Shown: in pieces, positions 1 through 7,905 of the stretch | Numbering within the stretch: the first letter of the stretch is position 1 | How the letters are laid out: every line of letters starts with the position of its first letter | Assembly (NCBI GenBank): GCA_937876435.1 | Contig: CALEIL010000564.1 | Location: 1 to 32,465 of the forward strand | Direction of reading: 5' to 3' | DNA: 32,465 nucleotides | Origin: an uncultured Bacteroidota bacterium | GTDB taxonomy: Bacteria; Bacteroidota; Bacteroidia; Chitinophagales; Saprospiraceae | Translations under genes and position numbers: made by a program | Notes under the pieces: generated by a model | The model's input: the letters and a program-made list of their open reading frames with translations, nothing else | Told to the model about the DNA's origin: nothing | Database searches by the model: none

Positions 1-1
1 G

Positions 2-604
2 TTTTCTGTTGATGGCGGTTTGCGATTGGTGAAGGGTAAGCTCGGGCGCGGCATCATCAAGGTATCTGCCGTTGCTGAAGAGCATTGGCGGGTAACTGCC
101 CCCTGCCGCATATTTGAAAGTCAGGAGGCCTTTGTCACTGCGTTCCAGGCAGGGGAGCTTGAGCGAGACCTCGTCGCGGTGCTGCGGTTTCAGGGGCCAG
201 CCGCAAACGGAATGCCCGAGCTGCATAAGCTCACGCCTTATCTCGGCGTGTTGCAGGACCGCGGGTTCAAGGTGGCGCTTATCACGGATGGCCGTATGTC
301 AGGCGCGTCCGGGAAGGTGCCGGCGGTGATTCACCTGTGCCCTGAAGCACGGGTGGGCGACGCCCTGGCGCGATTGCACGACGGTGATCTGGTTGCGCTC
401 GATGCGGGCGCGGGTACGCTTGACGTTATGGTTGACGAAGCTGTCTGGGCCATTCGGGAACCTGCCACGCAGGCGGATCCTGTCCGGCGGGGCTGGGGCC
501 GCGAAATGTTTGCGTTCATGCGCCATGCTGTCAGTTCGCCGGAAGAGGGCGGTAGCAGTTTTACTGCAAGCTTGCGTAAAGCGGATGAGGAGGTTGAGTT
601 ATGA
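2..604 (+). CDS. edd: Phosphogluconate dehydratase, C-terminal fragment
   Basis: Partial gene, open at the left edge of the window. It is the C-terminal third of the Entner-Doudoroff enzyme that dehydrates 6-phosphogluconate to KDPG (IlvD/Edd [4Fe-4S] dehydratase family). Visible family signatures are GGLRLVKGKLGRGIIKVSAV near the start and the TDGRMSGASGKVPAVIH block near the middle, followed by a GREMFAFMR...EEGGSSF tail that looks close to a native C-terminus. The DNA is strongly GC-rich with GC-ending codons, unlike everything downstream, and the protein resembles gammaproteobacterial Edd rather than a Bacteroidota protein. The stop codon overlaps the next ATG (ATGA). Identity is secure. 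Whether it belongs to this genome is doubtful. Confidence 0.85.
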   Translation, partial: FSVDGGLRLVKGKLGRGIIKVSAVAEEHWRVTAPCRIFESQEAFVTAFQAGELERDLVAVLRFQGPAANGMPELHKLTPYLGVLQDRGFKVALITDGRMSGASGKVPAVIHLCPEARVGDALARLHDGDLVALDAGAGTLDVMVDEAVWAIREPATQADPVRRGWGREMFAFMRHAVSSPEEGGSSFTASLRKADEEVEL

Positions 605-939
605 CATTGCAGCAGTTGGCAGATAAATTGTCAATTACCAAACAAAGCGTCTATGAATTAGAGAAAAGAGAAAAAAAAGGTAGCATTACATTAAAGAGTC
701 TAAAGGAGGTGGCGAATGCTATGGATTTGCAATTGGTATATGCTTTGGTGCCCAAAGATGGATCTTTGGATCTTTTAATAGAACGTAAAGCCCAAGAACT
801 AGCCCAACGAATTGTATCCAGAACATCGGATAATATGAAATTGGAGGCACAAGAAAACTCCAATGAACGGATCGAAAAAGCCATACACCAACGATCTATC
901 ACCCTGAAAAGTGAAATGCCTCGCGTATTATGGGATTAA
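601..939 (+). CDS. Mobile mystery protein A (XRE-type HTH), 5'-truncated
   Basis: Helix-turn-helix protein matching the mobile mystery protein A family (TIGR02612), which is normally encoded just before a Fic-type mobile mystery protein B. The visible HTH is LQQLADKLSITKQSVYELE, followed by the family blocks GSITLKSLKEVANAMDL, YALVPKDGSL, TMKLE-like NMKLEAQEN and the C-terminal EMPRVLWD. Family members usually have about 40 further N-terminal residues. Here the reading frame begins at an internal Met exactly where the GC-rich edd sequence ends, so the native start is missing. By family precedent it is an antitoxin-like DNA-binding partner. The lost N-terminus makes function doubtful. AT-rich codon use agrees with the Bacteroidota side of the junction. 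Confidence 0.8.
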   Translation: MTLQQLADKLSITKQSVYELEKREKKGSITLKSLKEVANAMDLQLVYALVPKDGSLDLLIERKAQELAQRIVSRTSDNMKLEAQENSNERIEKAIHQRSITLKSEMPRVLWD

Positions 940-941
940 AT

Positions 942-1525
942 ATGGAATATATTGATGGACAGACACCTATTGACGATGATGAAATAGAAAATTTAAAGAT
1001 AAAAACAATTTCAACACAGGAGGAATTGGATGAATTTGAACAACTCAATATTGAAGAGGCCATGCAATGGGTGCTATCTCGAAAATTTAAAGTCGGTCAG
1101 ATATTTACCGAAAAATTTATCCGTGAATTACACCAGCGAATGTTTGGAAATGTATGGAACCGGGCTGGTCAGTTTCGAAAAACTGAAAAAAATATTGGGG
1201 TAGAAAAGCATCAAATATCGACACAACTGAAAATTTTATGAGACAATGCTTTATTCTGGATAGAAAACAACTCATTCCCACCACAGGAAATAGCTATCCG
1301 ATTCAAACATCGTCTGGTAAGTATTCATTGTTTTCCAAATGGAAATGGAAGACACAGCCGATTGATGGCAGACATTATCATCGAAAAGATTTTTAATGAG
1401 AAACCTTTTACCTGGGTTTTAAAAATATTTCAAAACCAGGAGAGGTGCGCGCTGCGTATTTAAAAGCATTGAAACAAGCAGACCACAATAGCTATCAATT
1501 GCTTTTGGAGTTTTCGCAATCATAA
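942..1525 (+). pseudogene. Mobile mystery protein B, Fic domain, broken by a stop and a frameshift
   Basis: Fic-family protein (mobile mystery protein B, TIGR02613), the expected partner of the preceding gene, starting 2 bases after its stop. The frame reads MEYIDGQTPIDDDEIENL up to QLKIL and then meets TGA at 1239-1241, where homologues would be expected to carry Leu. The same frame continues DNALFWIENN and contains an intact Fic motif, HCFPNGNGRHSR (His codon at 1326-1328). A one-base loss in the GGG at 1414-1416, just after FTW, shifts the frame. The remaining homology, GFKNISKPGEVRAAYLKALK to a TAA at 1523-1525, is one frame away. Fic enzymes AMPylate or otherwise modify target proteins. 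This copy cannot make full-length protein unless the two lesions are sequencing errors. Confidence 0.85.
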
Positions 1526-1683
1526 TTCATAGCCAAAAGAACGTGAGATTTATGCCACACAAATTCTCTTCCTGTCTCACCCAGAAGTAAGAAGCTTTTG
1601 AAGGCTTTAAGCTTACTTTCTTTATTCCCATATTAAGATTACTTACCTTGTCCAATATTATTTGGCCTATTAATTCATTTCGA

Positions 1684-2514
1684 TTGAAAAATGTATGGCT
1701 TATTTTTATTCTTTTGGTCAGCTGTGGACAAAACACGGACAAGACATCCAATTTAACAACAGAAGAAAACATCAGGCCGGATTCCATACTAAATCAAACC
1801 AGCCTGCGCAAAGAAATACCTTCAAAAAGAAACTATAGATATTTTGAACCCACTTCTATTGACACCTTTTTGGATTTTTCTGAGGAATTAAGTTTGCAAT
1901 TAAAATATTCAGATTCAACCACGATTCAACCTTATTACCGCGATCAGAAAATCATTGATTCCCTGACAAAACCCTACGGGAATTTTTACAAAAGAGCACA
2001 GGTGATCGAAAACTATCGACTGCAGACGTTTGGTGATCAAGTTAAAAGATCGGGTGATACTATTTTGACGAGATTGACAAATGGTAACTGGGCTTCGATC
2101 ACTCCCAATCACGAAACCGATGAAGCGGGGAATACTTTTGAATATTACTTCAAAGAAGAAGGGTTTTATTTGATACGAACCCAATGGTCGGAAGGAAGTG
2201 AATATAAACTGATCAGCCACCTCGACGGGCGTATTACACCCATATGGGGAGTCCCATATTTCTCTCCGGACTCGCGATATATGATCTCGGTCAATGGAGA
2301 TATTGATGCGGGTTATTCACCTAACGGTTTTCAGTTATTCAAACTTAACAGTGGCCGATTGAAATTGATGGGTAGTTTTGAACCGGTCAAATGGGAGCCT
2401 GGAGCTGCGGAATGGACAGATAACCAGACCATGAAGATCCGATGCCGTACAACCGAAATAAAGAAGGATTTAGTTCAAGATATATTTTTCTATGTCAGGC
2501 TCCACATTAACTAA
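1684..2514 (+). CDS. Putative lipoprotein of unknown function
   Basis: No family recognised. From a TTG start at 1684 the protein opens with a compact lipoprotein signal, KNVWLIFILLVSC, with the lipidated Cys at residue 14 followed by GQNTDKTS. A longer reading from TTG 1648 would add 12 residues before the signal and is less likely. The mature part is about 260 residues, polar, with no further membrane segment. The C-terminal half has aromatic-rich strands (FYLIRTQWSEGSEYKLISHLDG, PYFSPDSRYMISVNGD) that look like beta-propeller or beta-sandwich repeats of surface lipoproteins. Its stop overlaps the stop of the convergent DUF4954 gene by a few bases. Coding is well supported. Function is unknown. 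Confidence 0.7.
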   Translation: MKNVWLIFILLVSCGQNTDKTSNLTTEENIRPDSILNQTSLRKEIPSKRNYRYFEPTSIDTFLDFSEELSLQLKYSDSTTIQPYYRDQKIIDSLTKPYGNFYKRAQVIENYRLQTFGDQVKRSGDTILTRLTNGNWASITPNHETDEAGNTFEYYFKEEGFYLIRTQWSEGSEYKLISHLDGRITPIWGVPYFSPDSRYMISVNGDIDAGYSPNGFQLFKLNSGRLKLMGSFEPVKWEPGAAEWTDNQTMKIRCRTTEIKKDLVQDIFFYVRLHIN

Positions 2515-4715
2515 TCATCCAATACGGTTGATTCCTCATAATTTTTTATTATCCGGCGAATATTTTCTTCAAACATTTCTGTCTCCTCCCGGCTCTCCCG
2601 GATGAAATCATTATCCTCCAGTTTTCCCACTACGCTTTCCATTTCTTCTTCGGAATCATAAGTCATGGCCCGGAATCCATTATGATAGTCCTTGGCGCGG
2701 GATTCGTAAATGGAATCAGTAATCCACCGCCTCGTTGCCAGACTTTCTTCCAATAGATTTGCCGCATTAGTTCGTAAATCAATCTCCGGAAACACCGCCC
2801 GATGCGCCGCCACCGCCTGACCGAGTCGATTACGGCCGAACAGATCCGATTCGTCCTGGTAAAAGTGATGAATGTCATCCCAACTTGAAATGCTGTCAGA
2901 TTTGATCTGTTTTTTTAATCGCGTGAGTGAAGATTCCGGGATAAGCTGCCCACCGACGTTCTCCCACGGTTCAAGCTCGATATCTGGTTCCATTCCCTGA
3001 AGAATGGAATCCATATCCTCCTGATCGCCTTCAGATGCCCCCATTAGTGAAATGGCCAGATTGTACCGGATCAAACGCCTGAAAATGTCATAGGCTTCCA
3101 CGATTTTTCGGATCACCACGGGCCGGTCACTATTTTCCAAACCATTCGCCACCAAGTCCTGATCATCAAGGAGGTCCTTCCTGGAAGTCAGTATTCTCTT
3201 CCCCGTTTCCCGAACCGTCTCCTGAGGTTCGTTTAAATCGAAAAACTTCTGCCCCGTCCACGTTTCAAAATTCCGGATAGCCTGGACCAGTTCAAATACC
3301 GTGTCGGGTTCGAGAAATCCGTAGTGAAAATGCTGTTTCTTCTCCAGCCGCTGATCCCGTTTGACCGATTTCCGGCAATTGCGCATTAACGCATACATAT
3401 TGTGCAAAAACCAATAGGCAGGCATGACCACCAATTGATTGTTTTGTACATCATTGGCCACCAGTGAAAAGGGGATGGTCATATTGAGCTCGGCCGGATA
3501 ATCCCCTTTGGCCAGCAGGACGAAGGACGCCAGTTTGGAATTGTGTTTGAGGCTGACACAGAGTCCGGGCCAAAAACCCCGACCGGCCACCAGTTCGCCG
3601 TCCGCGCTGCGGGAATTGTGATTGGACCCGATCGTCGCCCCGGCCGCCATGTTGCTTTGCCCCATCAACAGCGAAGCACACAAAAAGGAATTGTTGTGAT
3701 GCTGCTCATGTCCCGGAAAGATCAGTGAATTGAGTACCTCACAACACGATATCGTCGAGTTGTTGCCCAGGAAGGAATTGATCAGCCGGGCTCCGTATTT
3801 CAACTGAGAGTGGGAAGCCATGATAAAGCGCACCGCTTTCACCCCATAGAAAATCCGGCAGCCCTCGCCGATGATTCCATTCACGAGTTCGCAGCCCTCC
3901 CCGATCTGGGTAGGCGCTTCCAGACTGGATTGGATGGTAATATTTTTGATTTTGTTCGCTCCTTTGATATAGACGCCTTCCCCGATGCGCACATCTTTGA
4001 TCATCTTGGTATTTTTGATCACCGTAGACGAACCAATGGTTCCGTAATAGCCGGGATTGGTATCGAATCGGTTCTCCGTGAATTCCACATACTTTTGTTG
4101 TAGCTCCACATCATTTCTATCCCTCGACCATAAATAAGCATCCCCCGGCAATATGCCTTCAAACGGAATGATTTTCCGGCCGCCATTTTCATTGCAAAGC
4201 TCGATCTCAATACGTTTGGAAGGATCTTCCCCTTTTTTGACCATGCCGTTGCCAAATTTGGCGGTGGGGGTAGTCACCATTTCATTGATATTGACCAGCA
4301 TCACCTCATCGCCTACGATATAATGAGAAAGGTAATTCACGTTATCGACGACGATATTATCGCCAAAATCGCAACTGATGATGGTGCTGTTGTACAACCC
4401 CACCGGCACCTGGAGATTGTGGTGTTCCAGTGCAAATGGTTCCAGCCTTCCAATGCGCACGAGCCCAAAGAATTTGCAGTTGTAAATGAGGTTGGGGTTG
4501 AAAATATCCGAAACTCTGATCTGATTCCAATCGTCGGAGGTATTCCTGTTCCGCACCAAAACCTCGATCTCCTTGGCTGTCAACTGACGATAATTTGCCG
4601 CCTTCGGATTTTGCTTATTCCGGATGGCGTATTCGTCCCGATTTCCGTTTTGTCGCTGATTAGTGATAAAATCGTATCCCAGTTTTTCGAGAGGCTTTTT
4701 GGTAACTCCATTCAT
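2511..4715 (-). CDS. DUF4954 family protein, left-handed beta-helix
   Basis: Large cytosolic protein (734 aa from the ATG at 4715) matching the Bacteroidota DUF4954 family. Residues of roughly 80-400 carry hexapeptide-like turns typical of left-handed beta-helices as in LpxA/GlmU (for example GTIGSSTVIKNTKMIKDVRIG and IGEGCELVNGIIGEGCRIFYG), then IGSNHNSRSADGELVAGRGF. The C-terminal 300 residues are helical and charged. The start at 4715 lies 10 bases past the glmS stop behind an A-rich ACACAAAATC leader. An upstream in-frame Met at 4751 would overlap glmS and lacks support. Co-directional linkage to glmS suggests a role around UDP-GlcNAc or another sugar nucleotide. That role is inference, because the family has no established activity that I know. 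Confidence 0.88.
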   Translation of the reverse strand: MNGVTKKPLEKLGYDFITNQRQNGNRDEYAIRNKQNPKAANYRQLTAKEIEVLVRNRNTSDDWNQIRVSDIFNPNLIYNCKFFGLVRIGRLEPFALEHHNLQVPVGLYNSTIISCDFGDNIVVDNVNYLSHYIVGDEVMLVNINEMVTTPTAKFGNGMVKKGEDPSKRIEIELCNENGGRKIIPFEGILPGDAYLWSRDRNDVELQQKYVEFTENRFDTNPGYYGTIGSSTVIKNTKMIKDVRIGEGVYIKGANKIKNITIQSSLEAPTQIGEGCELVNGIIGEGCRIFYGVKAVRFIMASHSQLKYGARLINSFLGNNSTISCCEVLNSLIFPGHEQHHNNSFLCASLLMGQSNMAAGATIGSNHNSRSADGELVAGRGFWPGLCVSLKHNSKLASFVLLAKGDYPAELNMTIPFSLVANDVQNNQLVVMPAYWFLHNMYALMRNCRKSVKRDQRLEKKQHFHYGFLEPDTVFELVQAIRNFETWTGQKFFDLNEPQETVRETGKRILTSRKDLLDDQDLVANGLENSDRPVVIRKIVEAYDIFRRLIRYNLAISLMGASEGDQEDMDSILQGMEPDIELEPWENVGGQLIPESSLTRLKKQIKSDSISSWDDIHHFYQDESDLFGRNRLGQAVAAHRAVFPEIDLRTNAANLLEESLATRRWITDSIYESRAKDYHNGFRAMTYDSEEEMESVVGKLEDNDFIRESREETEMFEENIRRIIKNYEESTVLDD

Positions 4716-4725
4716 GATTTTGTGT

Positions 4726-6567
4726 TTATTCAACGGTGACTGATTTGGCAAGATTTCGGGGTTTGTCCACGTCGATGCCCTTACTCACACCCATATAATA
4801 CGCCAGTAATTGCAGAGGAACAATGGAAAGCAAGGGGCTGATCAACGGATCGCATTCCGGGATCTCCAGGTAATCATCCAGCAAATCGATCGCCCGCTGA
4901 TCCCCTTTCGAGATCACACCGATGACTTTTCCCTTCCGGGCTTTGATCTCCTGGATATTGCTGATGATCTTCTCGTAGCATTCGTCATTTTTCAACGCGA
5001 TAAAAATCACGGGCACACCATCATCCACCAGGGCGATGGGTCCATGCTTCATTTCCGCTGCCGGATACCCTTCCGCATGGATGTACGAAATTTCTTTCAG
5101 CTTCAATGCGCCTTCGAGTGCAATAGGAAACTGTAACCCCCGCCCGAGATATAAGGCATTTTGAGACGAATGGTATTTTTTCGCGATCCGGAGCACGGTG
5201 TCCAACTGATCTTCCAGGATAAATTCAATATTATGAGGAACTGATAACAAATCCGAGAGCAGCGATTGATATTGATCCCGGGATATGGTGCCTTTTTCCA
5301 GGCCTACCTTTAGGGCGATCATATAAATCATAGCCAATTGGCCCGTAAAAGCCTTGGTACTGGCCACACCTATTTCAGGTCCGGAATGGGTGTAGGCACC
5401 GGCGTCGGTCAACCGGGCGATGGAGGACCCCACCACATTCACGATCCCAAATAAAAAGGCATCCTGTTCCCGGGCTTTCTCCAAGGCGACGATGGTATCC
5501 GCCGTCTCACCACTCTGCGATATAGCCACGACCACATCACCTGGCCGGACGATGGGGTTGCGGTAACGAAATTCCGACGCGTAATCCACTTCCACCGGAA
5601 CGCGGCACAATTCCTCGATCAGGTATTCTGCAAATAAACCGGCGTGCCAGGAGGTTCCGCAGCCAATGATCAGAAAACGGTTGGCATTGATAAATTTATC
5701 GAGGTGATCTTCCACTCCTCTCAACTGGATCCGGGTGGAAGTCGGACTGATTCTTCCCCGAAAACAATTGCGTATGGTATCCGGTTGTTCGTAAATCTCC
5801 TTCAACATAAAATGATCATATCCGCCCTTCTCGATGGCAGCGATTTCCAGATCCAGTTTTTCGATCAGGGGCGTCTGGCGTTCATTCCCCAGATTTTTCA
5901 AGATCAGTTCTCCATCCTCGATAATGACGATTTCATAATCATTGATATACACCACTTCTCTGGTATATTCTGCGATAGGCAAGGGATCCGAGGCCATAAA
6001 ATATTCATTATCTCCGATCCCCACGACCAGCGGACTCCCTTTGCGGGCGGCTACGATGGTATTGGGGTGGTCTTCATCGATCAATACGATCACGTAGGTC
6101 CCCACCACCCATTTGAGAGCTGCTCTGACGGCTTCTTCCAGGGTAAATTGATTCTCGTTTTTGATATTTTCGATGAGCTTCAGCAGAACCTCGGTGTCCG
6201 TTTCGCTCTCCAACGCGATCCCCTTGTCGCTCAGTTCTTTCCGCAGCACATCATAGTTTTCTATGATGCCATTGTGAACCATGGCGATCTTACCGTCCGA
6301 GCTCCTATGTGGGTGGGCGTTGATATCGCTGGGTTCGCCATGGGTAGCCCACCGGGTATGGCCGATGGACACATTCCCCTCGAGTTTGTTTTTGGAAAGT
6401 AATTCCTCCAGGTTTTGAATTTTTCCCTGTTGTTTGAGCACCTGAAGGCTGCCATTGAGTACGGCGATCCCCGAACTGTCGTAACCTCTGTATTCCAATC
6501 TTCGGAGTCCATTGAGTATGATCGGAGGAGCTTCCTGGTGTCCGATGTAAGCAATAATTCCACACAT
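4726..6567 (-). CDS. glmS: Glutamine--fructose-6-phosphate aminotransferase (isomerizing)
   Basis: Cytosolic first enzyme of hexosamine synthesis: fructose-6-P plus glutamine gives glucosamine-6-P plus glutamate, feeding UDP-GlcNAc for peptidoglycan and LPS. It has the full family length of 613 aa. The N-terminal nucleophile-type glutaminase begins MCGIIAYIGH, with catalytic Cys2 exposed after Met removal, then RRLEYRGYDSSGIAV, GHTRWATHGEPSDINAHPH and VHNGIIENY. Two SIS isomerase domains follow, with FLIIGCGTSWHAG, ISQSGETADT, GPEIGVASTKAFT and the GALKLKEISYIHAEGYPAAE block. It ends DKPRNLAKSVTVE, the canonical C-terminus. It leads the DUF4954 gene in an apparent operon. I see no glmS-type ribozyme in the leader, which is expected outside Firmicutes. 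Confidence 0.98.
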   Translation of the reverse strand: MCGIIAYIGHQEAPPIILNGLRRLEYRGYDSSGIAVLNGSLQVLKQQGKIQNLEELLSKNKLEGNVSIGHTRWATHGEPSDINAHPHRSSDGKIAMVHNGIIENYDVLRKELSDKGIALESETDTEVLLKLIENIKNENQFTLEEAVRAALKWVVGTYVIVLIDEDHPNTIVAARKGSPLVVGIGDNEYFMASDPLPIAEYTREVVYINDYEIVIIEDGELILKNLGNERQTPLIEKLDLEIAAIEKGGYDHFMLKEIYEQPDTIRNCFRGRISPTSTRIQLRGVEDHLDKFINANRFLIIGCGTSWHAGLFAEYLIEELCRVPVEVDYASEFRYRNPIVRPGDVVVAISQSGETADTIVALEKAREQDAFLFGIVNVVGSSIARLTDAGAYTHSGPEIGVASTKAFTGQLAMIYMIALKVGLEKGTISRDQYQSLLSDLLSVPHNIEFILEDQLDTVLRIAKKYHSSQNALYLGRGLQFPIALEGALKLKEISYIHAEGYPAAEMKHGPIALVDDGVPVIFIALKNDECYEKIISNIQEIKARKGKVIGVISKGDQRAIDLLDDYLEIPECDPLISPLLSIVPLQLLAYYMGVSKGIDVDKPRNLAKSVTVE

Positions 6568-6816
6568 ATTTAAAGCATCGATTTTTATTTAAACAATGAT
6601 CATCATCATGCTTCTGTTTGGGAGATTATTTTGCGACTTATACGATACCAAAACTCAATTATAGAAAAAAATATTTTACAACGTAAGACACTTACTACAA
6701 TAAATATACATATAGGAATTTAATGCTATCCGTAACAAATAGAAAGAGAGCGGAAGTGTTCGTACACGCTTATTGAATTAATTAAAGGTATATTTTTTAA
6801 TATGGCGAGTCAGTTT

Positions 6817-6850
6817 TTAGCTCTTGGCTGTTAGCATTGGCTGTTGGCTT
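6817..6850. repeat. Degenerate heptamer array TTRGCTN
   Basis: Five consecutive imperfect heptamers, TTAGCTC, TTGGCTG, TTAGCAT, TGGCTG (one base short) and TTGGCTT. The array sits at the boundary between the AT-rich glmS leader and a more GC-rich segment. It is seen directly. The function is unknown. Confidence 0.6.
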
Positions 6851-6858
6851 ACGGGTTT

Positions 6859-6930
6859 GAGTTTGGGTCTGCAAAGGCGAGATGAGGACCGAAGGGACGT
6901 AGCGAGACCTGCCCGCATGGGAGTTTGGGT
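6859..6930. repeat. 52-bp segment bracketed by a 10-bp direct repeat
   Basis: GAGTTTGGGT occurs at 6859-6868 and again at 6921-6930, enclosing 52 bases. GGTCT at 6866-6870 and AGACC at 6905-6909 form short inverted ends inside or at the edge of the segment. This arrangement resembles a small inserted element with a duplicated target, but 10-bp repeats can also arise by slippage. Confidence 0.4.
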
Positions 6931-7179
6931 GTGAATAGTCTTTGCTCTGCGACATGCGCATATTCTGATGATTCGGAAATAGTTCCTGGGATGACTGGAT
7001 TACAAATGCTCTCAGCATATCTTCGCTCTCTTCTCTCAATCTTGCTCTGCTTAAAGTGGTCCTCTTCAATGACTTCTACGAAGCTGAAGGTTTTGAGCAT
7101 AGCTATAAGTGCACACTTGAATGAGGATTTTGGCAAATAACTGTCGATCCCGGAACCACAGCATGTCCAGGTTGGTTAT

Positions 7180-7197
7180 CATGCAAAATTCATGCAT
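7180..7197. promoter_or_regulatory. Candidate operator of the vapBC-like pair
   Basis: CATGCA is repeated at 7180-7185 and 7191-7196, and ATGCA/TGCAT form a 5-bp inverted pair over 7181-7197. The element ends 1 base before the antitoxin start codon. Ribbon-helix-helix antitoxins usually bind such elements to repress their own operon. Assignment is by position only. Confidence 0.35.
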
Positions 7198-7198
7198 T

Positions 7199-7453
7199 AT
7201 GCCAACATTGCAAATCAGAAATATGCCGCAGGAATTATACGATAATCTGAAGGACTCGGCCCTGACTTCCAAACGATCCCTTACCCAGGAGGCGATAGAT
7301 TTATTGGAAAAAGCACTGGCACTAAAAGTGAATGAGTCATACCAGTACAAGAGAAAAAAATTGGTAGAAGAAATCTCTAAAATGAGAAAATTATCAGAAA
7401 GTGAGGCAAACCTGGCAAAAGAGTGGTTACGACAAGACAGAAATAAACGATGA
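7199..7453 (+). CDS. VapB/FitA-like ribbon-helix-helix antitoxin
   Basis: Small protein of 84 aa from the ATG at 7199. The N-terminus MPTLQIRNMPQELYDNLKDSA with the following RSLTQEAIDLLEKALAL is the usual ribbon-helix-helix pattern of FitA/VapB-type antitoxins: a DNA-binding strand TLQIRNMP, then two helices. The charged C-terminal half (YKRKKLVEEISKMRKL) would wrap the toxin. An upstream extension of the same frame to 7121 is rejected because it reads through the operator-like repeat and has no family similarity. The stop overlaps the downstream PIN gene start by 4 bases (ATGA), typical of translational coupling. It likely neutralises the toxin and autoregulates. Confidence 0.8.
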   Translation: MPTLQIRNMPQELYDNLKDSALTSKRSLTQEAIDLLEKALALKVNESYQYKRKKLVEEISKMRKLSESEANLAKEWLRQDRNKR

Positions 7454-7836
7454 TTGTCGTAGATGTGAGTGTCCTCATTCCGTACATTCTTTTCAAGGAT
7501 GAAATGGTCGAAAAAGTTATCTTAGAAGCCGATCGCATATTCTCACCAGAACTTTATGTTCCCGAATGTGGTAATACAATTTTAAAGTATTTCAATTCCA
7601 AACTTATCAATAATGAGGAAGCGACCGTTTTTCTACAAACGAGCATAGACCTCATTGATATCTTCTTCAGTATGCATGAATGCTCGGATGATGTGTTTAC
7701 ATTAGCTTACAAAGAAAATTTATCTTATTATGGTGCACAGTATTTATTCCTGGCCATAAAATTGAACATCAAACTCCTGTCCCGGGATAAATATTTAAAC
7801 GAAATCGCTAAAAAATACAATCTCAGTTATACCTAG
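7450..7836 (+). CDS. VapC-like PIN-domain toxin with an altered active site
   Basis: PIN-domain protein of 128 aa, partner of the preceding antitoxin. PIN toxins are Mg-dependent RNases using a cluster of acidic residues. Visible acids are Asp5 in VVDVSVLIPY, Glu39 in YVPECGNTILKY and the Asp of SRDKYL near residue 115. The third usual acid, the Asp of a Y-D-A-x-Y-L motif, is Gly95 here (YYGAQYLFLA, codon GGT at 7732-7734). A single A-to-G change from GAT would explain it. The protein is otherwise full length, so this may be a recently inactivated or weakened toxin. Family assignment is firm. Activity is doubtful. Confidence 0.82.
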   Translation: MIVVDVSVLIPYILFKDEMVEKVILEADRIFSPELYVPECGNTILKYFNSKLINNEEATVFLQTSIDLIDIFFSMHECSDDVFTLAYKENLSYYGAQYLFLAIKLNIKLLSRDKYLNEIAKKYNLSYT

Positions 7837-7905
7837 AAATTAATATCAGTTGACTGTAGCATTTCCGGCATCTTGATTACATTATTCTGAATCTGAAAGA
7901 TCAGG

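Larger units (their letters stand above)
6568..7198. other. Intergenic region without a convincing gene
   Basis: About 630 bases between the divergent glmS and vapB-like genes. The first 230 bases are AT-rich and must hold the glmS promoter. I found no exact TAnnTTTG box there. From about 6810 the composition changes and two repeat structures appear (listed separately). Short open frames on both strands between 6800 and 7140 have no recognisable motifs and overlap each other, so none is called. Confidence 0.6.

Noticed and set aside
1648..1683. Upstream TTG start for the lipoprotein gene
   Set aside because: It would put 12 mostly uncharged residues before a complete lipoprotein signal. The TTG at 1684 gives a normal signal with Lys at position 2.
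5644..6402. Long open frame on the plus strand (252 codons)
   Set aside because: It is antisense to the unmistakable glmS coding sequence and has no motif, so it is a codon-bias shadow.
6568..6800. glmS ribozyme/riboswitch in the glmS leader
   Set aside because: The conserved ribozyme core was not seen, and the element is characteristic of Firmicutes.
6797..7140. Several short overlapping frames on both strands
   Set aside because: They contradict each other, cross the repeat structures and have no family resemblance.
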